This document shows, in pieces, positions 54,680 through 64,000 of a DNA stretch of 64,000 nt. Source of the stretch: Macellibacteroides fermentans (GTDB taxonomy: Bacteria; Bacteroidota; Bacteroidia; Bacteroidales; Tannerellaceae). The stretch's first letter is position 1; each line of letters begins with the position of its first letter. The position numbers were made by a program, and so were the translations under genes. The DNA is taken from the NCBI RefSeq assembly GCF_013409575.1, contig NZ_JACCCY010000001.1, positions 864,501-928,500 of the forward strand, read 5' to 3'. Below the pieces are notes generated by a model. That model was not told where the DNA came from. It saw only the letters and a program-made list of their open reading frames with translations, and did no database searches.

Positions 54680-55942
54680 TTATTTATTCATTACCTGATC
54701 GTAAATACGACGCACTTTTTGTCCGGCGTATTCCCATTTAATATTGTCGACTTCCCTTTTTCCCTCCTCTTTCAGGAATTGATACATGGCCGGATAGGTA
54801 ATAATGCCATATATGGCATCTGCCATGGCTTCGATATCCCAGTAATCCACTTTAACAGCGTAATCGAGGATCTCGGCGCAACCCGACTGTTTAGAAATAA
54901 TAGAAGGCACCCCGCATTGCATAGCTTCAAGGGGAGAGATTCCGAAAGGTTCAGACACCGAAGGCATCACATAAACATCACTCGACTTCAGCACCTCGTA
55001 AACCTGCTTCCCTTTCATAAATCCGGTAAAGTGAAAACGGTCGGAAATATTCCGTGAAGCCGCCAGTCTTATCATCTGATCCATCATATCTCCGCTGCCA
55101 GCCATAACAAAACGCACATTATCAGCCTTTTCCAATACTTTAGCTGCAGCTTCTACAAAATATTCAGGTCCCTTCTGCATGGTGATACGCCCCAGAAAAG
55201 TGACAACTTTATCTTTCACACCCCGTTTATCCTGAATGGAAACAATATCCTGACTTAAAGGCTCTACCGCATTATGCACCGTGGTTACTTTAGACGGATC
55301 CTGGTGATATTTTTCGATCACCGTATTTCGTGTGAGGTTACTAACCGTAATAATATGATCGGCAAAATCCATTCCATTTTTCTCAATAGCGTACACCTCC
55401 GGATTTACATTCCCCCTGCTGCGGTCGTAATCTGTAGCATGCACATGTATAACCATGGGTTTGCCGGAAATTTGTTTAGCATGTATCCCTGCCGGATAGG
55501 TCAACCAATCATGTGCATGAATCACGTCAAAAGATTCAGCACGGGCAATGACGCCTGCTACAATGGAATAATTATTTATTTCTTCAAGCAGATTATCGGG
55601 ATACCGTCCCGAAAATTCAATGCAACCCAGGTCGTTCACCCCCCGATAACTGAAATCTGCGTAGATATTATCTCTTAATTTATAATACTCCTCGGGAGAC
55701 ATCTTCTCTCCCAATCTGTTCTTCACATAATTATAATCAACATCCCGCCAAACTATAGGCGTATTACAGGCCCCTACAATCTTCAGGAAACTCTGATCCT
55801 CATCACCCCAGGGTTTAGGAATTACAAATGTAATATCCATATCTGGCTGCAACGCCATTCCACGGGTTAATCCATAGCTGGCGGTTCCCAATCCTCCTAG
55901 AATATGCGGAGGAAATTCCCAACCGAACATTAGTGCTTTCAT
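54680..55942 (-). CDS. Glycosyltransferase (GT4-type, probable glycogen synthase role)
   Basis: 420 residues, GT-B fold. It starts MKALMFGWEFPPHILGG, has the acceptor-side HAHDWLTYPAG and the nucleotide-sugar site SVSEPFGISPLEAMQCGVP (about 325-345). In Bacteroides the equivalent gene between GH57 and the debranching enzyme is taken as glycogen synthase. It is not the GT5 GlgA of E. coli. Middle gene of the operon (13 nt after the debranching gene). Confidence 0.9.
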   Translation of the reverse strand: MKALMFGWEFPPHILGGLGTASYGLTRGMALQPDMDITFVIPKPWGDEDQSFLKIVGACNTPIVWRDVDYNYVKNRLGEKMSPEEYYKLRDNIYADFSYRGVNDLGCIEFSGRYPDNLLEEINNYSIVAGVIARAESFDVIHAHDWLTYPAGIHAKQISGKPMVIHVHATDYDRSRGNVNPEVYAIEKNGMDFADHIITVSNLTRNTVIEKYHQDPSKVTTVHNAVEPLSQDIVSIQDKRGVKDKVVTFLGRITMQKGPEYFVEAAAKVLEKADNVRFVMAGSGDMMDQMIRLAASRNISDRFHFTGFMKGKQVYEVLKSSDVYVMPSVSEPFGISPLEAMQCGVPSIISKQSGCAEILDYAVKVDYWDIEAMADAIYGIITYPAMYQFLKEEGKREVDNIKWEYAGQKVRRIYDQVMNK

Positions 55943-55955
55943 AATCGTTTAATTT

Positions 55956-57890
55956 TTATTCGGCGTTATACTTTTTCAACATTTCCAGAACCCTCAGAAT
56001 GGCAGCCACATTCATTGCAAAAGAAACTGCACCCCTTCCCGTGTAGGGAGGATTCCCATCAAAAATTTCCGCCAAGGTTCCAATACAATGTAAAGACATC
56101 TCTTCTTCCATACTTATCAACATGCGCTCTACAAACGAAATTCCACCTTTTCCAAATATCTTCAGATACGATTCGAGGTAAGCACCAAACAACCACGGCC
56201 AGGCAGTACCCTGATGGTAAGCTAAATCCCGTTCATTCTGAGTCCCGACATAATTAGGTCTATAACCTTCGCTTTTGGGACTGAGGGAGCGAAGTCCTTT
56301 AGGTGTAACAAGTTCTTTGGTTACCATATCGATAACCGCTCTTTTCTGTACACGGTTAAGAGGCGAATATGGAAACGCAACTGTAAAAATCATATTTGGG
56401 CGTACACTCCAGTCCACATACCCGCCACTAACCGAATCCAGCAGGTAATTATATCCGTTCAGGAATGTCTCTACAAAAGAGGTATCCATCTTATTAATCA
56501 GAACATCTGCAGACTCGTCCGCTTTATCCCCGGCCAGCTCCTTGTAGAACTTAAGCGCATTGTACCATAAGGCATTAAACTCTACAATATATCCCGATCT
56601 TGCCACAACCGGTTTGCCGTTTATAGTTGAATTCATCCAGGTAATGGTTTTATCCCGTCCTTCGGCAAAAAGCAACCCGTTTTCCATGAGTTTCATATCC
56701 GGATGCTTTTGATCCCGGAAATAGGTTATGATCTCTCCCACGAAATCGGCATAAAGCGTTTGCGCTTTGTCAATTCCCATGGCTCTCGCATATTGGTGAA
56801 TGGCCCATATCGCCCACAGGAATACATCCGGGTGCTCAATCTCTCTGATAACCCCATCCCCCTTGCCGGTCTGCATGAAGTTCCGTATAGCCGGCATGGC
56901 CGTATGCATTATTTTTTCAAATCTCACCGGGTCGTCGATAGACAAGGTACATCCCGGTAACGATATAAACAAGTCACGGGCCCTGACTTTAAACCACGGA
57001 TATCCGGCCAGCAAATAGGCATCTTCTTCCTTGGGACGGAAATAAAACTGCTGTGCCGAATTTTTCAAACAATTATAAAAACTGGTACGCGGTGTACGGG
57101 CTTCGGCTTCCTGCACAAATAATTTCTTCAACTGATTGGTTGCAACCGGACCTACTCCCGCACTGAATATGATTGTTTCACCCTTCTTGATCGGAACTTC
57201 AAAATAACCTGGCACATACAGATCTTCCTTATATGGATATCCTCTCTCCTGCTCTTTCAGGTATTCGATGCCGTTGTACCAATAGGGTTCAAAAACAAAT
57301 TTCACCTTCTTATTAAACTGCATGTATAAATCGGGATACCCTTTGTACATACAGGTCTTTATTCCGTTGGGCACATCCTGATAAAGTTTGTTTACAGATC
57401 CATTTTCCTGCGCAAGGCTGTTTGCGTTACGAAATGCGAGGAAAGGTTTGAAACGTAATGTTGTATCCGAATGGGCGTCTTCCAAGGTATATTTTATCAT
57501 TATCCTGTTCTCATAAAGCGAGAACACCTTTTCTTTGGCAAGCACCACACCTCCCACACGATAGACTGTTCTGGGAACGGTATCGCATGTAAATTCGCGG
57601 ATATATTTATGACCTTTGGGATTATAATTGTTTCCGGCATATTTATGAAGCCCCAGATTAAAGGGTGCATCATGCTGAATAACAGTTTCATCCAATGACG
57701 ATAGCAAAACGTGGTTATCATCATCAAGTTCGGGCAAGGGCATTACAAGCAGCCCATGATATTTTCGAGTGTTGCAATCCACCACAGTCGTACAATGATA
57801 AGCACCGTTTCGATTCGTCCGCAGAATTTCCCGTCTAAGAGACTCCTCGAGGTTTATCATTACTGTCTTATCGAATTTAAGATAACTCAT
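55956..57890 (-). CDS. Glycogen debranching enzyme (amylo-alpha-1,6-glucosidase)
   Basis: 644 residues. N-terminal GDE_N domain ~20-235 (NRNGAYHCTTVVDCNTRKYHGLLV), then an (alpha/alpha)6 GDE_C catalytic domain ~285-640 with AGYPWFKVRARDLFISLPG and YHQGTAWPWLFGAYLESYL. It hydrolyses alpha-1,6 branch glucose. First gene of the operon, promoter upstream at 57945. Confidence 0.94.
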   Translation of the reverse strand: MSYLKFDKTVMINLEESLRREILRTNRNGAYHCTTVVDCNTRKYHGLLVMPLPELDDDNHVLLSSLDETVIQHDAPFNLGLHKYAGNNYNPKGHKYIREFTCDTVPRTVYRVGGVVLAKEKVFSLYENRIMIKYTLEDAHSDTTLRFKPFLAFRNANSLAQENGSVNKLYQDVPNGIKTCMYKGYPDLYMQFNKKVKFVFEPYWYNGIEYLKEQERGYPYKEDLYVPGYFEVPIKKGETIIFSAGVGPVATNQLKKLFVQEAEARTPRTSFYNCLKNSAQQFYFRPKEEDAYLLAGYPWFKVRARDLFISLPGCTLSIDDPVRFEKIMHTAMPAIRNFMQTGKGDGVIREIEHPDVFLWAIWAIHQYARAMGIDKAQTLYADFVGEIITYFRDQKHPDMKLMENGLLFAEGRDKTITWMNSTINGKPVVARSGYIVEFNALWYNALKFYKELAGDKADESADVLINKMDTSFVETFLNGYNYLLDSVSGGYVDWSVRPNMIFTVAFPYSPLNRVQKRAVIDMVTKELVTPKGLRSLSPKSEGYRPNYVGTQNERDLAYHQGTAWPWLFGAYLESYLKIFGKGGISFVERMLISMEEEMSLHCIGTLAEIFDGNPPYTGRGAVSFAMNVAAILRVLEMLKKYNAE

Positions 57891-57944
57891 ACTGATAGTT
57901 GGTTTTAAGTTAGATGCTAACTGGTTTTATTCTTATTTATGTAC

Positions 57945-57976
57945 CAAATATATCACTAATATGTAGAATAAACAAA
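57945..57976 (-). promoter_or_regulatory. Promoter of the glycogen operon
   Basis: Minus strand TTTG (57976-57973), 20 nt, TATATTTG (57952-57945), about 55 nt before the debranching enzyme start. Confidence 0.7.
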
Positions 57977-58087
57977 TTCATTTTCAGTTTTTTTTAGAAT
58001 TGAGAGATAATACATAGTATGAACATATGGCGGTTTTTTGAAAAGGTTTTCGCATCTTTGCATTCATTTCCTTAATTACAATATCTT

Positions 58088-60184
58088 ATGAGACAATTAT
58101 TTATTATCCTAGTATTATTTTTAACTATGACAAATATGACACAAGCGGCTTCAAATCCTTTTTTTAGTAAATATAAAACGCCATTTGAAACGCCGCCTTT
58201 TAACAAAATTAAAACGGAACATTACGAACCGGCTTTTGATGAAGGAATAAAACAATTAGCCCAGGAGGTTGAAACCATTGCCGGCAATCCCCGGCCGGCT
58301 ACATTCAAGAACACCATAGAAGCGCTCGAATACAGCGGTAAATTATTAACCAAGGTGAGTTCGGCATTCTATAATGTACTAAGTGCGGAAAGCAACGATG
58401 AAATGATGGAGATATCCGAACGCATTTCACCCAAGTTGTCGGAGAGCTCTAACAACATCTACCTCAACGAAAAACTATTTGCCAGGGTAAAAGCTGTGTA
58501 CGAACAGAAAGACAAACTACCTCTTTCCACAGAAGAGGCTAAACTTCTGGAAGAGACCTACTACGCCTTTTCAGTACGTGGAGCAAACCTTTCGGCCGAA
58601 GATAAAGCAAAATACAGGGAACTAAGCACCGAATTAAGTAAACTCACTCTTAAATTCGATCAGAACGTATTAAAAGACGAAAACAGGTACGAACTGCTGC
58701 TAACCTCGGAGGATCAGTTAGCCGGATTGCCTCAGGGAGTGATTGATGCGGCTGCACTAAAGGCAAAGGAGAAAGGTAAGACAGGTTGGATGTTCACGCT
58801 GTCCGCTCCCAGCTATGTTCCTTTTATGCGGTATGCAGACAACAGAGAGCTGCGCAAAGAACTTTACCTCGCAAATATGGCTGTGGGTAATAAAGGGGAT
58901 GAGTATGATAACAAGGAAAACATCAAGAATATTGTAAACACGCGCCTTGCCATTGCCCGGCTGATGGGATATAATTCCTTTGCAGAATATACCTTAAAAA
59001 GAAGAATGGCCCAAAAACCGGAAGCGGTATACGAGCTGACAGACAAATTACTGGCAGCTTACAAACCGGTAGCAGTGAACGAATATAATGCGGTACAGGG
59101 ATTTGCATTGGGAATGGAAAAGAAAAACTTCGACATCATGCCCTGGGACTGGAGCTATTATTCTGAAAAGCTTAAAGATGTCAAGTTTAACATCAACGAC
59201 GAGATGACCCGTCCCTATTTTGAGCTGAAGCAGGTTCAGAAGGGTGTGTTCGGATTGGCTACCCAACTGTATGGCATCACATTTAAGGAAAACAAAAACA
59301 TCCCGGTCTATCACCCCGATGTAAATACATACGAAGTATATGATGCCGATGGAAAATTTCTGTCCGTTTTATATACCGACTTCTTCCCAAGGGAAGGGAA
59401 GCAGTCCGGTGCCTGGATGAACAGTGTAAAAGAACAATATATGGAAAATGGCAAAGACAGCCGTCCACAGGTTGTGATCGTGATGAACTTCACCATGCCT
59501 ACGGATACGAAACCATCGTTGCTCTCTTTTGATGAAGTGAATACACTTTTGCACGAATTCGGACATGCACTGCATGGTATGCTTGCCAAGGGAACCTATG
59601 CAAGTCTGTCGGGCACCAATGTTTACAGAGATTTTGTCGAGCTTCCATCGCAGATAATGGAAAACTGGCTTACGGAGAAGGAATTCCTCGACCAAATTGC
59701 AATCCATTATCAGACCGGAGAGAAGATCCCTCAGGAGATGGTACAGAAATTGGTAGACGCTTCGAACTTCAATACAGGCTATCAATGCTGCCGCCAGCTA
59801 AGTTTCGGCATGCTCGATATGGCCTGGCATACGTTAACCCAACCTTTCGACGGCGACGTAACTAAATTTGAAAAGAATGCCTGGTCGGCAGCCTCTATAC
59901 TTCCGGAAGTGGATGGTACTTTGATGAGCAGCAGTTTCGGACATATCTTTTCCGGAGGTTACGCAGCCGGATACTATGGATATAAATGGGCCGAAGTACT
60001 TGATGCCGATGCATTTGCGGCCTTCAAGGAAGCCGGTATATTTAACAAAGAGGTGGCAGGTTCATTCTACAAAAATATACTTTCAAAAGGTGGAACGGAA
60101 GACCCTATGGAACTGTATATCCGCTTTCGCGGTCAGAAACCCGAAATTAACGCATTGTTAAAAAGGAATGGTATTAAAAATTAA
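58088..60184 (+). CDS. M3-family metallopeptidase (oligopeptidase/dipeptidyl carboxypeptidase)
   Basis: 698 residues with a signal peptide (MRQLFIILVLFLTMTNMTQA), so periplasmic. Zinc site HEFGHALHG (H489, E490, H493) and downstream GTYASLSGTNVYRDFVELPSQ with the third ligand; C-terminal YYGYKWAEVLDADAF typical of M3A. Related to Dcp/OpdA; releases di- or oligopeptides. Single gene. Confidence 0.93.
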   Translation: MRQLFIILVLFLTMTNMTQAASNPFFSKYKTPFETPPFNKIKTEHYEPAFDEGIKQLAQEVETIAGNPRPATFKNTIEALEYSGKLLTKVSSAFYNVLSAESNDEMMEISERISPKLSESSNNIYLNEKLFARVKAVYEQKDKLPLSTEEAKLLEETYYAFSVRGANLSAEDKAKYRELSTELSKLTLKFDQNVLKDENRYELLLTSEDQLAGLPQGVIDAAALKAKEKGKTGWMFTLSAPSYVPFMRYADNRELRKELYLANMAVGNKGDEYDNKENIKNIVNTRLAIARLMGYNSFAEYTLKRRMAQKPEAVYELTDKLLAAYKPVAVNEYNAVQGFALGMEKKNFDIMPWDWSYYSEKLKDVKFNINDEMTRPYFELKQVQKGVFGLATQLYGITFKENKNIPVYHPDVNTYEVYDADGKFLSVLYTDFFPREGKQSGAWMNSVKEQYMENGKDSRPQVVIVMNFTMPTDTKPSLLSFDEVNTLLHEFGHALHGMLAKGTYASLSGTNVYRDFVELPSQIMENWLTEKEFLDQIAIHYQTGEKIPQEMVQKLVDASNFNTGYQCCRQLSFGMLDMAWHTLTQPFDGDVTKFEKNAWSAASILPEVDGTLMSSSFGHIFSGGYAAGYYGYKWAEVLDADAFAAFKEAGIFNKEVAGSFYKNILSKGGTEDPMELYIRFRGQKPEINALLKRNGIKN

Positions 60185-60218
60185 TACTAAAACTGACTAC
60201 AACTAAGCTAAATATCGC

Positions 60219-60226
60219 TATTTTTG
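60219..60226 (+). promoter_or_regulatory. -7 box upstream of the dCMP deaminase gene
   Basis: TATTTTTG, about 95 nt before the start at 60322; no -33 at proper spacing. Confidence 0.35.
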
Positions 60227-60321
60227 TGGCTTGAATGTACAGAGAATTCAATAGCGTACCGTTATTCTTTCATAATGGTACGCTCTCAACCATTAACCTG
60301 TACCTTAAAATATGTGATCAT

Positions 60322-60756
60322 ATGAGCGAAAAGACTGATAAACAACTGGAATTAGACAAACGATACCTGCGAATGGCTGCCATCTGGGCTGAAAATTCAT
60401 ACTGCAAACGCAGACAGGTAGGCGCTCTGATTGTTAAAGACCAGATGATTATTTCGGATGGATATAACGGCACACCATCCGGATTCGAGAATGTATGTGA
60501 AGACGAATTCAATGTTACCAAACCTTATGTTCTTCATGCCGAGGCAAATGCGATCACCAAGGTAGCGGCTTCGTCAAACAGCAGCAAGGATGCCACCATA
60601 TACATCACCTCCGCCCCCTGTATAGAATGTGCCAAACTCATTATTCAGTCGGGTATCAGGCGCGTAGTATATTCAGAGAAATACCGCGTAGAAGATGGAT
60701 GCAATTTGCTATCCCGTGCCGGCATTGAACTTTCCTATATTGATTTAAACGAATAA
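60322..60756 (+). CDS. Deoxycytidylate (dCMP) deaminase family protein
   Basis: 144 residues from ATG 60322; the in-frame ATG at 60235 adds 29 unrelated residues and overlaps the promoter leader. Zinc motif HAEANAI (H72, E74) and SAPCIECAK (C100, C103), with GYNGTPSGFENVCED typical of dCMP deaminase. It makes dUMP for thymidylate synthesis. ctpA-like gene follows by 13 nt. Confidence 0.92.
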   Translation: MSEKTDKQLELDKRYLRMAAIWAENSYCKRRQVGALIVKDQMIISDGYNGTPSGFENVCEDEFNVTKPYVLHAEANAITKVAASSNSSKDATIYITSAPCIECAKLIIQSGIRRVVYSEKYRVEDGCNLLSRAGIELSYIDLNE

Positions 60757-60769
60757 TAGATACAATCTT

Positions 60770-62407
60770 ATGGATAAGAATAAGAGAATTGCTATCTGGT
60801 TGCCTGTCATCATTGCCGCAAGCATTGCCTTGGGTATATTTATTGGGAACCACTATCTTTCCATTTCAACCGGAAAATTCCGCAACTATGCCAGCGGAAA
60901 TAAGATCAATGCCATTCTGGACATCATTGACGAACAGTATGTGGATACGGTAAATATGAGTCAACTGGTGGAAGGAGCCATTCCAAAGATTTTCAGCGAA
61001 CTGGATCCTCACTCGGGTTATATACCTGCTGCGGATGCACAGATGGTAAACGAAGAGCTTGAAGGTTCATTCAGCGGCATTGGCGTGTCTTTTAATCTGC
61101 AGACCGATACAATTCTGGTGATAAGTGTTATTCCGGGAGGTCCTTCCGAGAAAGCCGGATTATTGGCGGGCGACCGTATCATAACCATCAACGACTCTCT
61201 GTTTGCAGGCAATAACAGCAGTCAGGGTAAAATCATGAAAACCTTGCGTGGGGCAAAGAATAGTGTCGTAAAACTGGGTATCAAGCGAAGCACCTCACAA
61301 GACCTGCTTTATTTTAATGTTACCCGTGGCGATGTACCGGTTAATTCGGTCGATGTAGCTTATGTAGTTCGCGAAGGTGTCGGTTACATCAAGGTAAATA
61401 AATTTGCAAGAACAACCTATAACGAATTTATTACAGCCATAGCAAAACTGAAGCAGCAAAACTGCAAGAGTTTCATTATAGACCTTCGGGGTAATACAGG
61501 AGGATATATGGATGCGGCTATCAACATGATAAACGAATTTATGGCAAACGGCCGACTGATTGTTTATACAGAGGGTAAAGCCTTTCCAAGAAACGATGTG
61601 TATGCAAACGGAACCGGAACTTGCCAGGATGCTCCTATTGTTGTACTAACGGACGAATTCTCCGGTTCTGCCAGTGAGATCTTTGCCGGAGCAATCCAGG
61701 ATAACGACAGGGGACTTATAATCGGCAGACGTACCTACGGTAAAGGATTGGTTCAATCTCAGATTCCATTGAGTGACGGATCGGCTTTGCGCCTTACCAT
61801 CGCCCGCTACTATACCCCTTCGGGAAGATGTATACAAAAGGATTACGAACTGGGTAAGACAGACGAATACGATCAGGATCTTTTCAACCGCTTCATGCAT
61901 GGAGAGTTTGATTCGGCTGACAGTATCAAGATTAACAATTCGTTGAAATATCAGACCTCGCTGGGACGAACAGTCTATGGCGGCGGAGGTATCATGCCTG
62001 ATATCTTTATTCCACGCGATACTTCGGGCGTCACCTCCTACTTCAGCAATGTGATAAATTCCGGCGTATTGAATCTCTTTACATTGGAATATTCTGATAA
62101 TAACAGAGAAAAACTATCATCATTCAAAACCTATCAGGAATTATATAACTACCTGAAAAAGCAGCCATTATTAGACAAGTTTACAAACTATGCAGTATCC
62201 AAAGGCATTCGCAAGCGCGTTACCCTGATCAATATCTCGGCCAAGCTTATTGAGAACCAGCTGCATTCGTATATTGTACGCAACTTCTTTAATGACGAAG
62301 GGTTCTACCCAATCTTTTTGAAGGACGATGTAACCCTGCTTAAGGCTATTGAAGTGATTGAGCAAGGAAAATCGATGCCGCAGGCACCCAAGCAGGCAAA
62401 ACAATAA
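60770..62407 (+). CDS. S41-family C-terminal processing peptidase
   Basis: 545 residues. N-terminal signal anchor (IAIWLPVIIAASIALGIFIG), a PDZ domain ~85-170 (SGIGVSFN; IPGGPSEKAGLLAGD), and the S41 catalytic domain with S300 (FSGSASEIFAG) and K325 (RRTYGKGLVQ). A C-terminal helical domain of ~170 residues follows, usual for Bacteroidota CtpA-like proteases. It trims periplasmic proteins at their C-termini. Confidence 0.94.
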   Translation: MDKNKRIAIWLPVIIAASIALGIFIGNHYLSISTGKFRNYASGNKINAILDIIDEQYVDTVNMSQLVEGAIPKIFSELDPHSGYIPAADAQMVNEELEGSFSGIGVSFNLQTDTILVISVIPGGPSEKAGLLAGDRIITINDSLFAGNNSSQGKIMKTLRGAKNSVVKLGIKRSTSQDLLYFNVTRGDVPVNSVDVAYVVREGVGYIKVNKFARTTYNEFITAIAKLKQQNCKSFIIDLRGNTGGYMDAAINMINEFMANGRLIVYTEGKAFPRNDVYANGTGTCQDAPIVVLTDEFSGSASEIFAGAIQDNDRGLIIGRRTYGKGLVQSQIPLSDGSALRLTIARYYTPSGRCIQKDYELGKTDEYDQDLFNRFMHGEFDSADSIKINNSLKYQTSLGRTVYGGGGIMPDIFIPRDTSGVTSYFSNVINSGVLNLFTLEYSDNNREKLSSFKTYQELYNYLKKQPLLDKFTNYAVSKGIRKRVTLINISAKLIENQLHSYIVRNFFNDEGFYPIFLKDDVTLLKAIEVIEQGKSMPQAPKQAKQ

Positions 62408-62439
62408 GGACATCTATTTGTTTTTAATAGTATATCAGT

Positions 62440-62469
62440 ATAAAGGAGAGGATCACCCCTCTCCTTTAT
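62440..62469 (+). terminator. Terminator after the S41 peptidase gene
   Basis: ATAAAGGAGAGG/CCTCTCCTTTAT with 6-nt loop and following T-run. Confidence 0.85.
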
Positions 62470-62503
62470 ATTTTCGTACAAATAAAATTAAATGCTATAG
62501 TCA

Positions 62504-63055
62504 ATGGATAAGAAAGAGATTAAGAAGACAATTCGGAAAGAGATCGCCCATTTGAAAAAGAATCATACAATGGAATGGCAGGAAAAGATGTCGGCTTTGA
62601 TTCTTTCTAAACTGGAAGAAACCGACCAATTCAGAAATGCAAGATCGATTGCTATATACCATGCCATACCGGGTGAAGTACAAACCGAATCATTTATCAA
62701 CAAATGGCACAAAACAAAACAATTATATCTGCCCGTAATTGAGAACGATTTCCTGAAGCTGCAACCCTATCACGGTCCGGATAACCTGAAAGCAGGAGTT
62801 TTCGGAATCCTGGAACCGGCAAGTAATCACCCCGTAGATGTAAGTGATATTTCACTCATAATTGTTCCCGGCGTTGCATTTGATAAAAACCGGAACCGCA
62901 TGGGAAGAGGTAAAGGGTATTACGATAAGCTGTTGAAACATTCGCAGGCATGTAAAATAGGAATCTGCTACGAATTTCAGCTTATAGAAGAAGTTCCCTC
63001 CGAGTCGTTCGATGTTCCGATGGATGTTGTGATTACCGAATCGAAGGTTATATAA
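62504..63055 (+). CDS. 5-formyltetrahydrofolate cyclo-ligase
   Basis: 183 residues. Nucleotide-binding RKEIAHL at the N-terminus, and IIVPGVAFDKNRNRMGRGKGYYDK (conserved GRGKGYYD loop). It converts 5-formyl-THF to 5,10-methenyl-THF using ATP. Convergent with the DUF721 gene (8 nt apart). Confidence 0.94.
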   Translation: MDKKEIKKTIRKEIAHLKKNHTMEWQEKMSALILSKLEETDQFRNARSIAIYHAIPGEVQTESFINKWHKTKQLYLPVIENDFLKLQPYHGPDNLKAGVFGILEPASNHPVDVSDISLIIVPGVAFDKNRNRMGRGKGYYDKLLKHSQACKIGICYEFQLIEEVPSESFDVPMDVVITESKVI

Positions 63056-63063
63056 CAGTAAAT

Positions 63064-63357
63064 TCAACGGATTACAATATCTCTTATCACCTGAGAACCG
63101 GCATAGTCGTTCAGACTCTTCACTAATTTTTCGCGGCACAGCACCAGCTCACTCCGTAATACAGAGGATGTAAGAGATACATAAAGCACCTTATCCTTTA
63201 CATATACATTGCGCGTGTACTGCAAAACCATCGGACCGAGCACCTCCTGCCAGGCCCGCCGGATGCGTATTTCCATCATCTTTTCGTAAAGCTCCGTATT
63301 ATCTTCGAAAAAATCACGGAGCAGTTCGCCCAGCTTCTGTGTATTATTTCGTTTCAT
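63064..63357 (-). CDS. DUF721 protein (DciA-like)
   Basis: 97 residues from the ATG at 63357, which overlaps the end of recF by 14 nt; longer frames reach back inside recF and are rejected. RRAWQEVLGPMVLQYTRNVYVKDKVLYV and SSVLRSELVLCREKLVKSLN fit the KH-like DUF721 fold. DciA loads the replicative helicase in many bacteria and its gene is typically beside recF, as here. The identification as DciA is an inference from family and context. Confidence 0.85.
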   Translation of the reverse strand: MKRNNTQKLGELLRDFFEDNTELYEKMMEIRIRRAWQEVLGPMVLQYTRNVYVKDKVLYVSLTSSVLRSELVLCREKLVKSLNDYAGSQVIRDIVIR

Positions 63358-64000
63358 TTTCTTCTTCCAAAGGGCACACCTCACCCTGTTCCACTTTAAA
63401 CAAACAATACGCATGATCCATCGCCTCCAGTATCTCGTCGAGGTATTTACGGTTGGTGTCGGTAATAAAAATCTGACCGAAACCTTCGCCCGAAACAAGC
63501 TTTATAATCTGTTCCACCCTGTTTGCATCCAGCTTATCAAAAATATCATCCAGCAATAAAACCGGAAGCGTATTCCCTTTTTTAGCCAACAAGGCAAATT
63601 GAGCCAGTTTTAAAGCAATCAGGAATGTTTTATTTTGTCCCTGCGACCCCACACGGCGAATCAGCTGCCCGCTTAATGTCATTTCCAGATCATCCTTATG
63701 TACACCAGACGACGTATAACCGAGGTAACGATCCCTTTCGCGGGATTGCTGTAGCAATTCGGCCAGTCCGCAGTCCGACAACTGCGAAATATAGGTAAGT
63801 CCCACACATTCGGACGAACTGCATATGGTCTGATAATATGAGTTGAACAAAGGCGTGAGTTCTTCAACCAACCGGACTCTATCCTTATATATTTTTGAGC
63901 CGTAAAGCTCCATCTGCATTTCCAAAACTTCGAACAACGAATAATCTGTAACCTGATTTTTAAGCAACACATTCCGTTGCACCAATGCTTTGTTATATTG
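63344..64000 (-). CDS. recF: DNA replication/repair protein RecF (5' part outside window)
   Basis: The C-terminal ~218 residues. ABC-ATPase signature GSQGQNKTFLIALKLAQF and Walker B PVLLLDDIFDKLDANR (D-loop) are present, followed by GQIFITDTN. The frame is open through the window edge, so Walker A and the start are missing. Translationally coupled to the downstream DUF721 gene. RecF promotes RecA loading at gaps. Confidence 0.94.
   Translation of the reverse strand, partial: QYNKALVQRNVLLKNQVTDYSLFEVLEMQMELYGSKIYKDRVRLVEELTPLFNSYYQTICSSSECVGLTYISQLSDCGLAELLQQSRERDRYLGYTSSGVHKDDLEMTLSGQLIRRVGSQGQNKTFLIALKLAQFALLAKKGNTLPVLLLDDIFDKLDANRVEQIIKLVSGEGFGQIFITDTNRKYLDEILEAMDHAYCLFKVEQGEVCPLEEENETK

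Noticed and set aside
60235-60321. 29-residue extension of the dCMP deaminase
   Set aside because: Not matching the family; the family start MSEK... fits the ATG at 60322.
63358-63498. Long N-terminal extension of the DUF721 protein
   Set aside because: It lies inside recF in another frame and is Arg/Trp-rich without family similarity.

Overview
The window is a chromosomal segment from a member of the Bacteroidales (Bacteroidota). The evidence is a SusC/SusD pair with an ECF sigma/FecR pair, Bacteroidota-type promoters (TTTG, 19-21 nt, TAnnTTTG), the lineage-restricted DUF1735 and DUF4494 genes, a short lysine-type phosphoglycerate dehydrogenase, and a glycogen cluster of the Bacteroides type. 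A Parabacteroides-like (Tannerellaceae) host is plausible, but this cannot be settled from the sequence alone.

Layout. 1-13.5 kb is a polysaccharide utilization locus: a Tat-type Gfo/Idh/MocA oxidoreductase (cut by the window edge) and a GH88 unsaturated glucuronyl hydrolase on the minus strand, then ECF sigma, FecR anti-sigma, SusC, SusD, a DUF1735 surface lipoprotein, a second Gfo/Idh/MocA oxidoreductase and a DUF1080 protein on the plus strand. Oxidoreductase plus DUF1080 suggests glycan cleavage through 3-keto intermediates. 13.6-19.6 kb holds a small hypothetical gene and two identical IS66-family elements in direct tandem, sharing one 8-bp target duplication between them, next to a 22-bp-period array of palindromes. 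19.6-26.2 kb is a heavy-metal RND efflux operon (adaptor, pump, TolC-like) with a His-rich small protein and a Fur-family regulator. A hypothetical gene and a creatininase-family gene follow.

28.2-32.4 kb is a visibly AT-richer island: a GHKL ATPase with a C-terminal PD-(D/E)XK-like domain, a YVDD reverse transcriptase with a long C-terminal extension, and a decayed tyrosine recombinase lying directly against a tRNA-Cys gene. This is the strongest candidate for an undescribed (probably antiphage) system.

32.5-64 kb is mostly core genome: dTDP-sugar genes rfbC-rfbB, rarA, serC-serA-DUF1015, ndk, DUF4494-yggS, a dihydroorotate-dehydrogenase-like gene, a cysteine-rich MarR-type regulator with a four-domain CoA-disulfide reductase/rhodanese/TusA/DsrE fusion, serS, an NlpC/P60 lipoprotein, rplU-rpmA, prmA, an envelope-stress-like trio (YtxH, holin-like, hypothetical), a 27-residue lipoprotein, gapdh, miaA, kdsA, a glycogen cluster (GH57, glycosyltransferase, debranching enzyme), an M3 peptidase, dCMP deaminase, a C-terminal processing protease, 5-formyl-THF cyclo-ligase, a DUF721 gene and the 3' part of recF. 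Several starts were moved downstream because promoters or terminators overlap the longer reading frames.
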